Assembly: GCA_019509985.1 (NCBI GenBank) | Contig: JAEKLF010000084.1 | Location: 1 to 34,278, forward strand | Direction of reading: 5' to 3' | Length of the DNA: 34,278 bases | Source: Burkholderiales bacterium | GTDB taxonomy: Bacteria > Pseudomonadota > Gammaproteobacteria > Burkholderiales > Burkholderiaceae_C | In this document: positions 25,993 through 34,278 of the stretch, piece after piece | How the letters are laid out: each line of letters starts with the position of its first letter | Numbering within the stretch: the first letter of the stretch is position 1 | Notes under the pieces: model-generated | What the model saw: the letters and a program-made list of their open reading frames with translations, nothing else | What the model was told of the DNA's origin: nothing | The model's database searches: none | Translations under genes and position numbers: made by a program

Positions 25993-27234
25993 ATGCAAAC
26001 GACGCTTGCCCCCGAATTCGCTGGCACGCCCGACGGCACCGAGGCCGAGGCCATCCTGCGGCGCTGCGTGCACTGTGGCTTCTGCACGGCGACCTGCCCG
26101 ACCTACCAGCTCCTCGGAGACGAACTGGACGGCCCGCGTGGCCGCATCTACCTGATCAAACAGGTCATGGAAGGCGCCGAGCCGACGCGCGAAACGCAGC
26201 TGCACCTGGACCGCTGCCTGACCTGCCGCAACTGCGAGACGACTTGCCCGTCGGGCGTCGAGTACGGCCGCCTCGTCGACATCGGCCGGCGTGTCGTCGA
26301 TGCCAAGGTCGAGCGGCCGGCCAGCGAGCGGCGCGTGCGCTGGCTGCTGAAGGAGGGGTTGACCTCGCCCCTCTTCAAGCCGGCGATGAAGCTGGGCCAG
26401 GCCTTCCGGCCGCTGGTGCCGGCGTCGCTGAAGGACAAGGTGCCGGCGAAAGCCCCGGCCACCGCCCACGACTGGCCGACGCGCCAGCTCAATCGCAAGA
26501 TGCTGTTGCTGCTGGGCTGCGTGCAGCCGGCCATGGCGCCCAACATCAACAGCGCGACCGCACGCGTGCTGGACGCCGCGGGCATCCAGACGGTGGTGGC
26601 AGACGGCGCGGGCTGCTGCGGCGCGATCCGCGAGCACCTGGGCGACCATGACGGCGCGCTGGACAACATGCGCCGCAACATCGACGCCTGGTGGCCGCTG
26701 GTCGCCGGCCACGGCGAGCGCGTCGAGGCGCTGGTGATGAATGCCTCGGGCTGCGGCGTGACGGTGAAGGACTACGCGCATGCCCTCAGCGCCGACCCGG
26801 CCTATGCCGACAAGGCCCGGCGCATCAGCGAGTTGACCAGGGACCTCAGCGAATTGCTGCCCGAGCTGGTGCCGGCGCTCAAGAGCCGGCTCAAGGCCAA
26901 AGGCGGCACGTTGGCCTACCACCCGCCCTGCACGCTGCAGCATGGCCAGAAGCTCAAGGGTGGCGTCGAGGCGGCGCTGCGCGAACTCGGTTTCAAGATC
27001 GACTGCGCGCCGACCGACAGCCACCTGTGCTGCGGCTCGGCCGGCACCTACTCGGTGCTGCAGCCCGAGCTGTCCAGGCAGCTGCGCGACCGCAAGCTTG
27101 CGGCGCTTGCGCCGCTGAACGCCGAGCAGATCGTGTCGGCCAACATCGGCTGCATCCAGCACCTGCAAAGCGGCACGGCCCAGCCGGTGCGGCACTGGGT
27201 GGAGGTGCTGGACGATGCGCTGAGGGGCGTCTGA
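25993..27234 (+). CDS. glcF: Glycolate oxidase iron-sulfur subunit GlcF
   Basis: 413 residues starting one base after the GlcE stop. Two 4Fe-4S clusters are encoded by CVHCGFCTATCP (C25, C28, C31, C35) and CLTCRNCETTCP (C75, C78, C81, C85). Two CCG domains follow: GAGCCGA with NASGCGVTVKDYAHAL, and YHPPCTLQHGQ with SHLCCGSAGTYS. This is the standard GlcF/LldE-type arrangement, handing electrons from the flavin subunits to the quinone pool at the membrane. It completes a compact three-gene operon. No GlcC-type regulator, glycolate permease or malate synthase gene is present in the window. Confidence 0.95.
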   Translation: MQTTLAPEFAGTPDGTEAEAILRRCVHCGFCTATCPTYQLLGDELDGPRGRIYLIKQVMEGAEPTRETQLHLDRCLTCRNCETTCPSGVEYGRLVDIGRRVVDAKVERPASERRVRWLLKEGLTSPLFKPAMKLGQAFRPLVPASLKDKVPAKAPATAHDWPTRQLNRKMLLLLGCVQPAMAPNINSATARVLDAAGIQTVVADGAGCCGAIREHLGDHDGALDNMRRNIDAWWPLVAGHGERVEALVMNASGCGVTVKDYAHALSADPAYADKARRISELTRDLSELLPELVPALKSRLKAKGGTLAYHPPCTLQHGQKLKGGVEAALRELGFKIDCAPTDSHLCCGSAGTYSVLQPELSRQLRDRKLAALAPLNAEQIVSANIGCIQHLQSGTAQPVRHWVEVLDDALRGV

Positions 27235-27308
27235 GGCCCGAATGGCCGTCGCCGCCTTGCGGTGGTAACGCTTCGTGCGGTCCGTGAAATCCTGCACAAC
27301 GCCGTAGG

Positions 27309-27323
27309 ATTGGTCGGACCAAT
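27309..27323. promoter_or_regulatory. GntR/FadR-family operator-like palindrome
   Basis: ATTGGTC-G-GACCAAT is a perfect palindrome with 7-bp arms around one central base. It contains the TGGTC-N-GACCA core seen in operators of FadR-subfamily GntR regulators such as FadR, and resembles UxuR/ExuR sites. It lies about 60 bp before the alginate-lyase-like gene and about 75 bp after glcF. No GntR gene is in this window. The region 27235-27383 has no other feature I can support. Confidence 0.6.
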
Positions 27324-27383
27324 TCAATTTGCGCGTGCCGGCCGGCCTTACGGTGCTGCACCGCAACATTGAACGCCACCGCT

Positions 27384-29702
27384 ATGTCGACGACACCCGC
27401 CACCCTTCAGGCTTGCGACGAACCGGCCAGCGCAGCCCGCCGTACCTTGTCCTTGGGGCTGGGCCTGTTCCCGTTGCTGCCGCTGCTGCCAGCCTGCGGC
27501 GGGGGAACGGGCCCGTCCACGCCCGCGGCCGATCCAGGGCCTGGTGCCTCGCCGGCAGCGCCACCCGCAACGGCGCCGGTGGGCGCCCCGCCTGCCGTGC
27601 CCAGCGACCCCATGCCATCCGCGGCGGCGCCTGACAAAGCCCCAATCCAGCCCGCCTCCATCACGGGCGTCTTCCAGCATCCCGGCCTGCTCCTCACGGA
27701 GCCCGACTTCGCACGCATCCGCGCCCACATCGCCGCGGGCGAGCAGCCGTGGACACGGTGGTGGAACCAGCTTTGCGCCGACCGCTTCTCAACCCTGGAC
27801 ACCCGGCCTTACCCGCTGCCGGCCGTCTACCGGCTCGACAACAGCAAGAACGCGCTGTACGTCGATCTCGATCGGGCGTGGTTCCTGACGCTGCGCTGGA
27901 AGCTGTCCCAGGACACGCGCTACGCCGACAAGGCGGTGGAGTTCCTGGACGCCTGGGCGAACACGTTGAAGGAGGTCGGCACCAAACCCCCCGGCTCGAC
28001 CGCCAACGACGACCACACCTACATCCTGATGGCCGGCATCCAGGGCCACCAGTTTGCGCAGATCGGCGAGATCCTGCGCACCTATCCCGGCTGGGTGCCG
28101 GAGAGCGTGAAGCGCTTCCAGCAGATGATGCTGGATGTGTTCGGCGGCATCTGCTCGGGGTTTCTCAACAAGGTTTCCCTCGGCTCGCATGCGAACTGGG
28201 ACATGGCCTCGTTGTGCGGCGCCCTGGCCATCGGCGTGTTCTGCGACCGGCCCGACCTCTACCGGCAGGCCTGCGACTACTACGCCGGCAACAACCGCGG
28301 CAAGCTGGCGATGTTCGGCAACGGCTCCATCGTGCATGGCGTCTACTTCATGCACCCGGGGCACTTCGGGCAGTGGGAGGAAAGTGGCCGCGACCAGGGG
28401 CATGCAACGCTGGGCATGTCGCTCGGCGGCGACCTGCTGGAGATGGCCTGGAACCAGGGCGACGACCTCTACGGGCTGCACAACAACCGCTTCCTCGCGG
28501 CGGCCGAGTACGTGGCGCGCTCCAACCTGCTGGACGAGAGCGGCAAGGTCTACGCCATGCCCTATGCGCGCGAGCAGGACCCGCCTCAACCCCACCCGTC
28601 CCTGTGGACACAGGTGAATCAGTCGTTCCAGCACCGCCGCAACGCCTGGGAGCCGATCTACAACCACTACGTCAACCGCATGGGGCTGGCGGCGCCGAAC
28701 GTCGCGCGCATGGTGGAGTGGTGCGAGCCGAACTACAGCGGCAGCAGCGACGACATGGCCTACGCGACGCTCACGCACCGCAGGCCCGCCTATGCCGGGC
28801 CGATGAAGCCCCCGTCCGGCCTCACGGCCCATCTGCGCGACGGCCGCGCCGTGCTGTCGTGGTGGGGCAGCGTCCGGGCGGAGTCCTACGTCGTCAAGCG
28901 GGGCGCGACGGCGAACGGCCCGTTCACCTCGCTGACCACGCTGAAGGCAGGTGACCTGCTCACCCACACCGACGCGGCACCCAACGGCATCTGGTTCTAC
29001 AGGGTCACGGCCCTGGGCAGCGGCGGCGCCGGCGCGGACTCGAACACGGCGCGGGTGGCCGTTCCCGGCGAGGCCCGCTTCTCGATGCCGCTGAATGGCG
29101 CCGAGGGCGCGGCGGCCGTCGGCAGGCTGCAGAGCCCGGCGGGCGACTGGACAACGGTCGAAGGCCAGCTGCTGGACGCCGCCAGCTGGGGCGCGGGGCG
29201 GGGCAACGACAAGGCCGTCGCCTTCGACGGCAAGTCTTCGGGCCTGCAGCTGCCGCCGGGAATCTTCAGCAACCTGGACGACTTCACGCTGTCCCTGTGG
29301 GCCAATGCCAATTCGCTGCGCACGGACAGCTGCCTGTTCTTTGCCGGGCACGACGGGTATTCCTACATGCGCCTCGTGCCCAAGGGCCGCGTGGGGCTGC
29401 AGTTCGCCATCAGCGGCGCGGGGTTCAACGACGAGCAGAACCTGACCGCGCCATGGTTCATGCCGATCCGGCGCTGGGTCCACTTGGCGGTCACGCTGCA
29501 GGGCAGCACCGGGCGGCTCTACGTCGACGGCAAGGAGGTGGCACGGTCCGACGACATGCTGCTGTCACCGCGGCAGGTGGGCGATGAGGTGGCTTTCCTC
29601 GGACGCGACTGGGGCCATCTGCCGTTCGATGGCCGCGTCCAGGGTCTTCGGGTTGACGTCGGCGCATTGGGCGCAGCCGAGATCGAAGCTCTCGCCAAGT
29701 GA
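27384..29702 (+). CDS. Alginate-lyase-like lipoprotein with C-terminal LamG domain
   Basis: 772 residues. RR followed by a hydrophobic run and LLPAC suggests a Tat- or Sec-exported lipoprotein (Cys about 38). A Pro/Ala-rich linker to about residue 90 comes next. The central alpha-helical domain resembles Alginate_lyase (PF05426): SLGSHANWDMASLCGALAIG, VHGVYFMHPGHFGQW, EESGRDQGHATLGMSLGGDL. Its Asn/His/Arg residues are plausible catalytic positions. A fibronectin III-like segment (about 475-560) and a LamG/concanavalin-like carbohydrate-binding domain (about 570-770) follow. It probably cuts a uronate-containing polysaccharide at the cell surface; PL38 enzymes are the nearest relatives I can recall, but the substrate is uncertain. 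TTG 27369 is an alternative start. It is convergent with a chemoreceptor gene. Confidence 0.8.
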   Translation: MSTTPATLQACDEPASAARRTLSLGLGLFPLLPLLPACGGGTGPSTPAADPGPGASPAAPPATAPVGAPPAVPSDPMPSAAAPDKAPIQPASITGVFQHPGLLLTEPDFARIRAHIAAGEQPWTRWWNQLCADRFSTLDTRPYPLPAVYRLDNSKNALYVDLDRAWFLTLRWKLSQDTRYADKAVEFLDAWANTLKEVGTKPPGSTANDDHTYILMAGIQGHQFAQIGEILRTYPGWVPESVKRFQQMMLDVFGGICSGFLNKVSLGSHANWDMASLCGALAIGVFCDRPDLYRQACDYYAGNNRGKLAMFGNGSIVHGVYFMHPGHFGQWEESGRDQGHATLGMSLGGDLLEMAWNQGDDLYGLHNNRFLAAAEYVARSNLLDESGKVYAMPYAREQDPPQPHPSLWTQVNQSFQHRRNAWEPIYNHYVNRMGLAAPNVARMVEWCEPNYSGSSDDMAYATLTHRRPAYAGPMKPPSGLTAHLRDGRAVLSWWGSVRAESYVVKRGATANGPFTSLTTLKAGDLLTHTDAAPNGIWFYRVTALGSGGAGADSNTARVAVPGEARFSMPLNGAEGAAAVGRLQSPAGDWTTVEGQLLDAASWGAGRGNDKAVAFDGKSSGLQLPPGIFSNLDDFTLSLWANANSLRTDSCLFFAGHDGYSYMRLVPKGRVGLQFAISGAGFNDEQNLTAPWFMPIRRWVHLAVTLQGSTGRLYVDGKEVARSDDMLLSPRQVGDEVAFLGRDWGHLPFDGRVQGLRVDVGALGAAEIEALAK

Positions 29703-29723
29703 GAAGGCGCGCCGGAGTCTCGG

Positions 29724-31265
29724 CTAGACCCGGAACGTCGACACGAGCTTGACCAATTCCTCGGCCTGGACCTTGAGGCTTTCCGCCGCCGCCGCGCTTT
29801 CCTCGACGAGGGCGGCGTTCTGCTGGGTGGCCTGATCCATCTGCGTGATGGCCTGGCCGACCTGGCTGACGCCGGTGCTCTGCTCGCGACTGGCCGAGCT
29901 GATCTCGCGCACGATCAGCGCCACGCGCCCGATCGCCGTGACGACGTGCTTCATCGTCTCGCCGGCGCGGTTGACGAGCACAGCGCCCTGCTCGACGCGC
30001 TCGACGCTGTCGCCGATGAGGCCCTTGATCTCCTTGGCCGCGTCGGCGCTGCGCTGGGCCAGCATGCGCACCTCGCTGGCGACGACGGCAAAGCCCCGGC
30101 CCTGTTCACCGGCCCGCGCGGCCTCGACGGCGGCGTTCAGCGCCAGGATATTGGTCTGAAAGGCGATGGCGTCGATGGTGCCGATGATGTCGGCGATCTT
30201 GCGCGAGCTCTCCTCGATGCCCTTCATGCGCTGCACGGCCTCGCCGACGACCTCGCCGCCCTGGCGCGCCACCTGGCTGGCGTCGTGCGCGAGCTGGTCG
30301 GCCTCGCCGGCATTGTCGGCATTGAGCCTGACCGTGGCCGACAGCTCCTCCATCGACGCCGCCGTCTGCTGGATGGCACTGGCCTGTTGTTCGGTGCGGG
30401 TCGACAGATCGTTGCTGCCTTGCGAGATCTCGGTGCTGGCCGTCGCGACGCCGTTGGCGTTCTCGCGCACGGAACCGACGACATGGCGCAGCGCCTGCTG
30501 CATCTGTGAAAGGGCTTGGGTCAGCTGAGCCGTCTCGTCGCTGCCGACGCTTTGGATCTCACGCGACAGGTCGCCGCGGCCCACCTCTTCGGCCTCGTGA
30601 ATGGCACTGCGCAAGGGGGCGACCACCGAGCGCGTGATCAACCAAGCGGCCACGATGCCCAGGCTCAGGCAGGCCACGGCGATGACGAGCATGATCATCT
30701 GCGTGCGGCGCGCTTCTTCCATGACCTGACGGGTCTCGTCGCGCACCCGCTCGCCCTGGAAGTCCGCCATGTGGCTGATGGCCAGGATGTAGGTCTCCGA
30801 GGCGGGCCGCATCTTGCCCTCCAGCGTCTGCAGCGCGGCTTCCGCCTCGCCGGCCTTGAGCTGGGCGAAGACCTGGTTGCGGATGTCGATATAGACCTTG
30901 CGAGCGCCGCCGATCTCGCTGAGCAGCGTCTTGCCGCGTTCGGTGTCTTCGAGCTTGGTCAGGCCCTCCTGCAACTCGGTGATCTTGGCGCTTGTCGTCT
31001 TGATGACGGGCGCGAAGAACTCGGCCACCGGGCCGGAGCCGCCGGCACGCGCGACCGCGTCGGTGCGCGTGACGTTGAGCTGGGTCTGGGTGCGCCAGTC
31101 CTGGGCCATGTCCTGGCGGCGCTGCAGCTCCACCAGCAGGTCGATATGCGGGCCGACCGAGCCGATCTGGCGGTAGCTCAGCCCCAGGGCCAGGGCCAGC
31201 AACAGCAGTACGAGGCCGAAGCCCAGGCCCAAACGGGTGCCGATTCGCAGGGACTGCATCTTCAT
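29724..31265 (-). CDS. Methyl-accepting chemotaxis protein
   Basis: 513 residues. TM1 is about 11-31, a periplasmic four-helix-bundle-like domain about 32-185, TM2 about 188-210, then HAMP (RSVVAPLRSAIHEAEEVGRG) and a long cytoplasmic coiled coil. The signalling tip (IIGTIDAIAFQTNILALNAA, then VEAARAGEQGRGFAVVASEV) is canonical. Methylation helices with Glu/Gln pairs flank it. There is no C-terminal NWETF-like pentapeptide, so it would rely on other receptors for CheR/CheB access. It controls swimming through CheA and CheW, encoded elsewhere. ATG 31265 follows GGAGG by five bases. The long N-terminal extension to 31445 has no support. The gene converges on the alginate-lyase-like gene, with 21 bp between. 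Confidence 0.94.
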   Translation of the reverse strand: MKMQSLRIGTRLGLGFGLVLLLLALALGLSYRQIGSVGPHIDLLVELQRRQDMAQDWRTQTQLNVTRTDAVARAGGSGPVAEFFAPVIKTTSAKITELQEGLTKLEDTERGKTLLSEIGGARKVYIDIRNQVFAQLKAGEAEAALQTLEGKMRPASETYILAISHMADFQGERVRDETRQVMEEARRTQMIMLVIAVACLSLGIVAAWLITRSVVAPLRSAIHEAEEVGRGDLSREIQSVGSDETAQLTQALSQMQQALRHVVGSVRENANGVATASTEISQGSNDLSTRTEQQASAIQQTAASMEELSATVRLNADNAGEADQLAHDASQVARQGGEVVGEAVQRMKGIEESSRKIADIIGTIDAIAFQTNILALNAAVEAARAGEQGRGFAVVASEVRMLAQRSADAAKEIKGLIGDSVERVEQGAVLVNRAGETMKHVVTAIGRVALIVREISSASREQSTGVSQVGQAITQMDQATQQNAALVEESAAAAESLKVQAEELVKLVSTFRV

Positions 31266-31357
31266 CACCGCCTCCAGGAGTTGATAGGGCCATGGGCGGC
31301 GGCGAGCGCGCGCCCGGCCGGTGTTGACTCTACAGGTCGGCGCAGCGAGGGGCGCAA

Positions 31358-31386
31358 GGAAAAACACCGCCTGGAAGGGCGGTGTT
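31358..31386 (-). terminator. Rho-independent terminator of metK
   Basis: On the minus strand AACACCGCC (from 31386) pairs perfectly with GGCGGTGTT (ending 31363), with a 6-base loop. The stem runs into UUUUU (31364-31360). It lies 90 bp beyond the metK stop and has the right polarity. It is the only classical intrinsic terminator I find in the window. The rest of the 210-bp gap (31266-31475) shows nothing else, though a promoter for the chemoreceptor must lie to its left. Confidence 0.8.
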
Positions 31387-31475
31387 ACATGCCGACGGTC
31401 TTTGGCTCTGCGCTCACATCGCCGTGCGATATGAGCTTCGCCCACGTGTCGACCCGCGCTGGCGCGCGGCGGCCT

Positions 31476-32657
31476 TTACAGGCCGGCTGCGGCCCGCAGG
31501 ACCGCAGCTTTGTCGACACGTTCCCACGTGAACTCCGGCTCTTCGCGGCCGAAGTGGCCATACGCCGCCGTCTTGGAATAGATCGGGCGCAGCAGGTCCA
31601 GCATCTGGATGATGCCCTTGGGGCGCAGGTCGAAGTGCTCGTTCACCAGCTTGGCGATCTGGTCGTCGGGGATGACGCCGGTGCCTTCGGTGTAGACGGT
31701 CACGTTCATCGGGCGGGCCACGCCGATGGCGTAGGCGACCTGGATCTGGCATTGGCGCGCCAGGCCGGCGGCGACGACGTTCTTGGCCACGTAGCGCGCG
31801 CCGTAGGCGGCCGAGCGGTCGACCTTGGATGGGTCCTTGCCCGAGAACGCGCCGCCGCCGTGCGGGCAGGCGCCGCCGTAGGTGTCGACGATGATCTTGC
31901 GGCCGGTCAGGCCGCAGTCGCCCTGCGGGCCGCCGATGACGAAGCGGCCGGTCGGGTTGATCAGGTACTTGGTGTCGGCGCTGATCCATTCCTTGGGCAG
32001 CACCGGCTTGATCAGTTCCTCGCGGATGGCTTCGTAGAACTCGTCCGTCATGCGGTCGCCCAAGGAGTACTCGGGCGCGTGCTGGGTGGACAGCACGACC
32101 GTGTCGATGCTGTGCGGCTTGCCGTCCACGTAGCGCATCGTCACCTGGCTCTTGGCGTCGGGGCGCAGGAAGGGCAGGCGGCCGTCCTTGCGCAGCTGCG
32201 CCTGGCGCTCCACGAGGCGGTGGGCGTAGTAAATGGGCGCGGGCATCAGCTCGGGCGTCTCGTCGCAGGCGTAGCCGAACATCAGGCCCTGGTCGCCGGC
32301 GCCGGTGTTGAGGTGGTCGTCGGAGGCGTGGTCAACGCCCTGGGCGATGTCGTTGCTCTGCTTGTCGTAGGCCACGAGCACCGCGCAGCCCTTGTAGTCG
32401 ATGCCGTAGTCGGTGTTGTCGTAACCGATGCGCTTGATGGTGTCGCGCGCGACCTGGATGTAGTCGACGTGGGCGTTGGTCGTGATCTCACCGGCCAGCA
32501 CGACGAGGCCGGTGTTGCACAGCGTCTCGGCGGCCACGCGGCTGCGCGGGTCCTGCTCGAAGATCGCGTCCAGGATGGCGTCCGAGATCTGGTCGGCCAC
32601 CTTGTCGGGGTGTCCTTCTGAAACAGATTCAGACGTGAAGAGGAAATCGTTGGCCAC
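31476..32657 (-). CDS. metK: S-adenosylmethionine synthetase MetK
   Basis: 393 residues from GTG 32657, with GGAG eight bases upstream. It makes S-adenosylmethionine from methionine and ATP in the cytoplasm. All signature blocks are present: SESVSEGHPDKVADQISDA at the start, the ATP-binding hexapeptide GAGDQG, GPQGDCGLTGRKIIVDTYGG, and the P-loop-like GGGAFSGKDPSKVDRSAAY. The length is that of the proteobacterial enzyme. Frames extending far upstream to 33605 are shadows of the divergent acyltransferase gene. The gene is monocistronic with its own terminator. It is divergent from the lysophospholipid acyltransferase, a neighbourhood common in Burkholderiales. Confidence 0.98.
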   Translation of the reverse strand: MANDFLFTSESVSEGHPDKVADQISDAILDAIFEQDPRSRVAAETLCNTGLVVLAGEITTNAHVDYIQVARDTIKRIGYDNTDYGIDYKGCAVLVAYDKQSNDIAQGVDHASDDHLNTGAGDQGLMFGYACDETPELMPAPIYYAHRLVERQAQLRKDGRLPFLRPDAKSQVTMRYVDGKPHSIDTVVLSTQHAPEYSLGDRMTDEFYEAIREELIKPVLPKEWISADTKYLINPTGRFVIGGPQGDCGLTGRKIIVDTYGGACPHGGGAFSGKDPSKVDRSAAYGARYVAKNVVAAGLARQCQIQVAYAIGVARPMNVTVYTEGTGVIPDDQIAKLVNEHFDLRPKGIIQMLDLLRPIYSKTAAYGHFGREEPEFTWERVDKAAVLRAAAGL

Positions 32658-32786
32658 TTTTAAACTCCGGTTGCTAGATTGGCGGCGTCGCCGTTGCTCC
32701 TGGAGGTGCGGCGAACGCTTTAGCGGGATTTGTGATTCGCCCCGCAAGTTGTTCAATAACTCGGCGAAGTGCGAAGTATAAGAAAC
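32658..32786. promoter_or_regulatory. Shared metK / acyltransferase divergent promoter region
   Basis: This 129-bp region must drive both genes. On the plus strand TATAAG (32777-32782) lies only four bases before the acyltransferase ATG, so if it is a -10 box that mRNA would be leaderless. No convincing -35 pairs with it. On the metK side the leader would be long enough for RNA structure; GCTCC-TGGAG-type complementarity at about 32696-32706 is visible. I could not match it to any known SAM or SAH riboswitch. Confidence 0.4.
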
Positions 32787-33650
32787 ATGGGTTGGGTCTT
32801 CCGTTGCTTGTCTCGTCTGCCCCTGACGCTTTTGCACGCTTTGGGCGCGGCGTTGGGATGGATCGTCTACGCGGCGTCGGCCACCTACCGCGCGCGCTTC
32901 AAGGCCAACGTGGCCCAGGCCGGCATTGCCTGGCCGGCGGCGCGGCCCGCGATTGCGGCGGCCGGACGCATGGCCGCCGAACTGCCCTGGCTGTGGGTGG
33001 GCCAGCGCGGCAAGCCGCTGGGCGCGGCCTTGCAGTGGGACGGCGGCGAGCGCATTGCCGCGGCGCTGGCCGAGAAGCGCGGCCTCGTCATGCTGACGCC
33101 GCACATGGGCTGCTTCGAGATCTGCGCCCAGGCGATTGCCGAGCGCTTCACGACACCCGAGGCGCCGATCACCGTGCTTTACCGCCCGGCCCGCCAGGCG
33201 TCCTTGCGCGACGTGATGGCCGGTTCGCGCGAGCGCCCGGGCCTGGCCACGGCGCCCGCGTCCCTGGCCGGCGTGCGCCAGATGATCCGCGCGCTGCGCA
33301 AGGGCGAGGTCATCGGCCTGCTGCCCGACCAGGTGCCGCCCGATGGCCTGGGCGTCTGGGCGCCGTTCTTCGGCAAGCCGGCCTACACGATGACGCTGGC
33401 CGCCCGCCTCGTGCAGCAGACGGGCGCCGCGCTGCTGCTGATCTGGGGTGAACGCCTGCCAGGCGGGCGGGGCTTCGTCGTGCATGTGCTGCCGGCGCCG
33501 CAGATCGCCAAGGACATGCCGGCCGAGGAGGCCGCGGCCACGGTGAACACCGCGATGGAGAGCCTGATCCGCCGTGCGCCCGGGCAATACCTGTGGGGCT
33601 ACCACCGCTACAAGTCGCCGCGCGGCCTGGACATCGGCGCGGCGCCTTGA
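32787..33650 (+). CDS. LpxL/HtrB-type lysophospholipid acyltransferase
   Basis: 287 residues with a hydrophobic N-terminal segment (about 10-30). The acyltransferase HX4E motif is present in MLTPHMGCFEICAQA (His106, Glu111). Conserved downstream blocks are VLYRPARQASLRDVM, IGLLPDQVPPDGLGVWAPFF and the end GQYLWGYHRYKSPRG. Members of this family add secondary acyl chains to lipid A precursors at the inner membrane; some act on ornithine lipids or mycolate-like acceptors. Whether this is LpxL or LpxM is not decided here. Start 32787 is preferred over GTG 32769, though it lacks a ribosome-binding site. It is divergent from metK, and its stop lies four bases from that of the facing PEP-CTERM gene. 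Confidence 0.9.
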   Translation: MGWVFRCLSRLPLTLLHALGAALGWIVYAASATYRARFKANVAQAGIAWPAARPAIAAAGRMAAELPWLWVGQRGKPLGAALQWDGGERIAAALAEKRGLVMLTPHMGCFEICAQAIAERFTTPEAPITVLYRPARQASLRDVMAGSRERPGLATAPASLAGVRQMIRALRKGEVIGLLPDQVPPDGLGVWAPFFGKPAYTMTLAARLVQQTGAALLLIWGERLPGGRGFVVHVLPAPQIAKDMPAEEAAATVNTAMESLIRRAPGQYLWGYHRYKSPRGLDIGAAP

Positions 33651-33654
33651 GCGT

Positions 33655-34278
33655 CTACCGGCGCCGCAGGCCGACCAGCGCGATCAGGCCCAGCGCCCAC
33701 AGCAATGCCGCCGCCGGCTCGGGCACGGCGCTCACCAGCAGGGCCGGGTCGCCGCCGGTGATGGCGGTCAGCCGCATGGTGTGCAAGGCGTCGGCCAGGA
33801 CGTCGGTGGTGTTGTAGGTCATCTGCACGCCGGCGCTGAGCTGGCTGACGAGCACGAAGCTCGCGCCCGGATCGACCGTGAGGCTGACCGAGAAATCGTC
33901 GCTGAAGGGCTGGGGGTCATAGAGCAGGCTGACGCCGCTGCGGTCGCTGTAGCCGAAGTCGATCAGGCCGCCGCCCTCGACGGAGCGCTTGCTGCCGGCG
34001 TACAGCGCTGCCGAGGCAAACGTGCTGGCCCGCGCGCTGCTGAGGCTGCCTTCGACATGGAAGTCGAAGCGGTAGGTCGCGGCGCCGGCGCCGAGGTAGG
34101 TGTAGGCCTGCTCGGTGAGCGCCTGAGCGGTGGCGGCGAACAGATCGATGCCGATGACGATCTGCGCCGGGTCGGCGCTGATGACGACGGGCGCGTTGTC
34201 GGCCCTGGCGTAGGCGCCCAGCACCGGCCTGGCCAGCGGGCCCTCGAAGGCGGCACTGGCGTGGTACTCCACGTCGCC
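33655..34278 (-). CDS. PEP-CTERM sorting-domain protein, partial
   Basis: About 207 codons are visible; the frame is open to the right edge of the window, so the N-terminus with its signal peptide is missing. The sequence is beta-rich with repeats of polar turns (FHVEGSLSSARASTFASAAL, DFGYSDRSGVSLLYDPQPF). It closes with the sorting signal SAVPEPAAALL, a hydrophobic helix and a final RRR. This tripartite end is cut by an exosortase, and such proteins are usually delivered to the surface or extracellular matrix. The gene converges with the acyltransferase. Unlike the PEP-CTERM gene at 357-970, its frame is intact. No exosortase gene is visible in the window. Confidence 0.85.
   Translation of the reverse strand, partial: GDVEYHASAAFEGPLARPVLGAYARADNAPVVISADPAQIVIGIDLFAATAQALTEQAYTYLGAGAATYRFDFHVEGSLSSARASTFASAALYAGSKRSVEGGGLIDFGYSDRSGVSLLYDPQPFSDDFSVSLTVDPGASFVLVSQLSAGVQMTYNTTDVLADALHTMRLTAITGGDPALLVSAVPEPAAALLWALGLIALVGLRRR

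Noticed and set aside
32658..32786. SAM or SAH riboswitch before metK
   Set aside because: I looked for the conserved core of these classes in the metK leader and could not match it; only short complementary stretches are present.

Overview
The window is about 34 kb of very GC-rich, densely coding chromosomal DNA. The gene set points to a betaproteobacterium of the order Burkholderiales, most like the Roseateles/Rubrivivax/Leptothrix group. The evidence is a PhaM-type PHA granule regulator, a glycolate oxidase glcDEF operon, metK beside an LpxL/HtrB-type acyltransferase, a DUF6279 lipoprotein, a TIGR02281-type aspartic protease and two PEP-CTERM proteins (implying an exosortase system elsewhere). 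I see no rRNA, tRNA, CRISPR array, insertion sequence or phage gene. The genus is inference.

Layout. 1-970 (minus): an NTF2-like secreted protein cut by the window edge and a PEP-CTERM gene with an apparent frameshift. 1098-8869: a signalling region. A LytS-type kinase and a large PAS sensor kinase, a solute-binding protein and a degenerate HD-GYP protein lie on the minus strand. Diverging from them are an HTH-receiver regulator, a receiver-Hpt protein and a stand-alone receiver. Together these could form a multistep phosphorelay with a periplasmic ligand sensor. 8992-12283: a DUF1800/DUF1501 secreted pair, a 28-residue membrane peptide and a tautomerase-fold protein. 12310-18344: a MacAB-TolC-like export operon (adaptor, ATPase, TolC, two permeases) behind a near-perfect sigma-54 promoter and a palindromic activator site. 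18477-23242: envelope and housekeeping genes (DUF6279 lipoprotein, BON protein, aspartic protease, TraB/GumN protein, PhaM, a second binding protein). 23447-27234: glcDEF. 27309-29702: a FadR/UxuR-like palindrome and an alginate-lyase-like lipoprotein with a LamG domain. 29724-34278: a chemoreceptor, metK with its terminator, the acyltransferase, and a second PEP-CTERM protein cut by the right edge.

The structure that gene calling does not explain is a dispersed intergenic repeat. It occurs at 4940-5385 (three tandem units), 18354-18479, 23288-23393 and, in a divergent form, 15664-15741. Every site lies directly 3' of a gene and in the same orientation relative to that gene. The main stem-loop keeps an ATTGA loop while its stem bases change in compensating pairs between copies. 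In the tandem array the unit has also duplicated the ribosome-binding site and first codons of the neighbouring sensor kinase.
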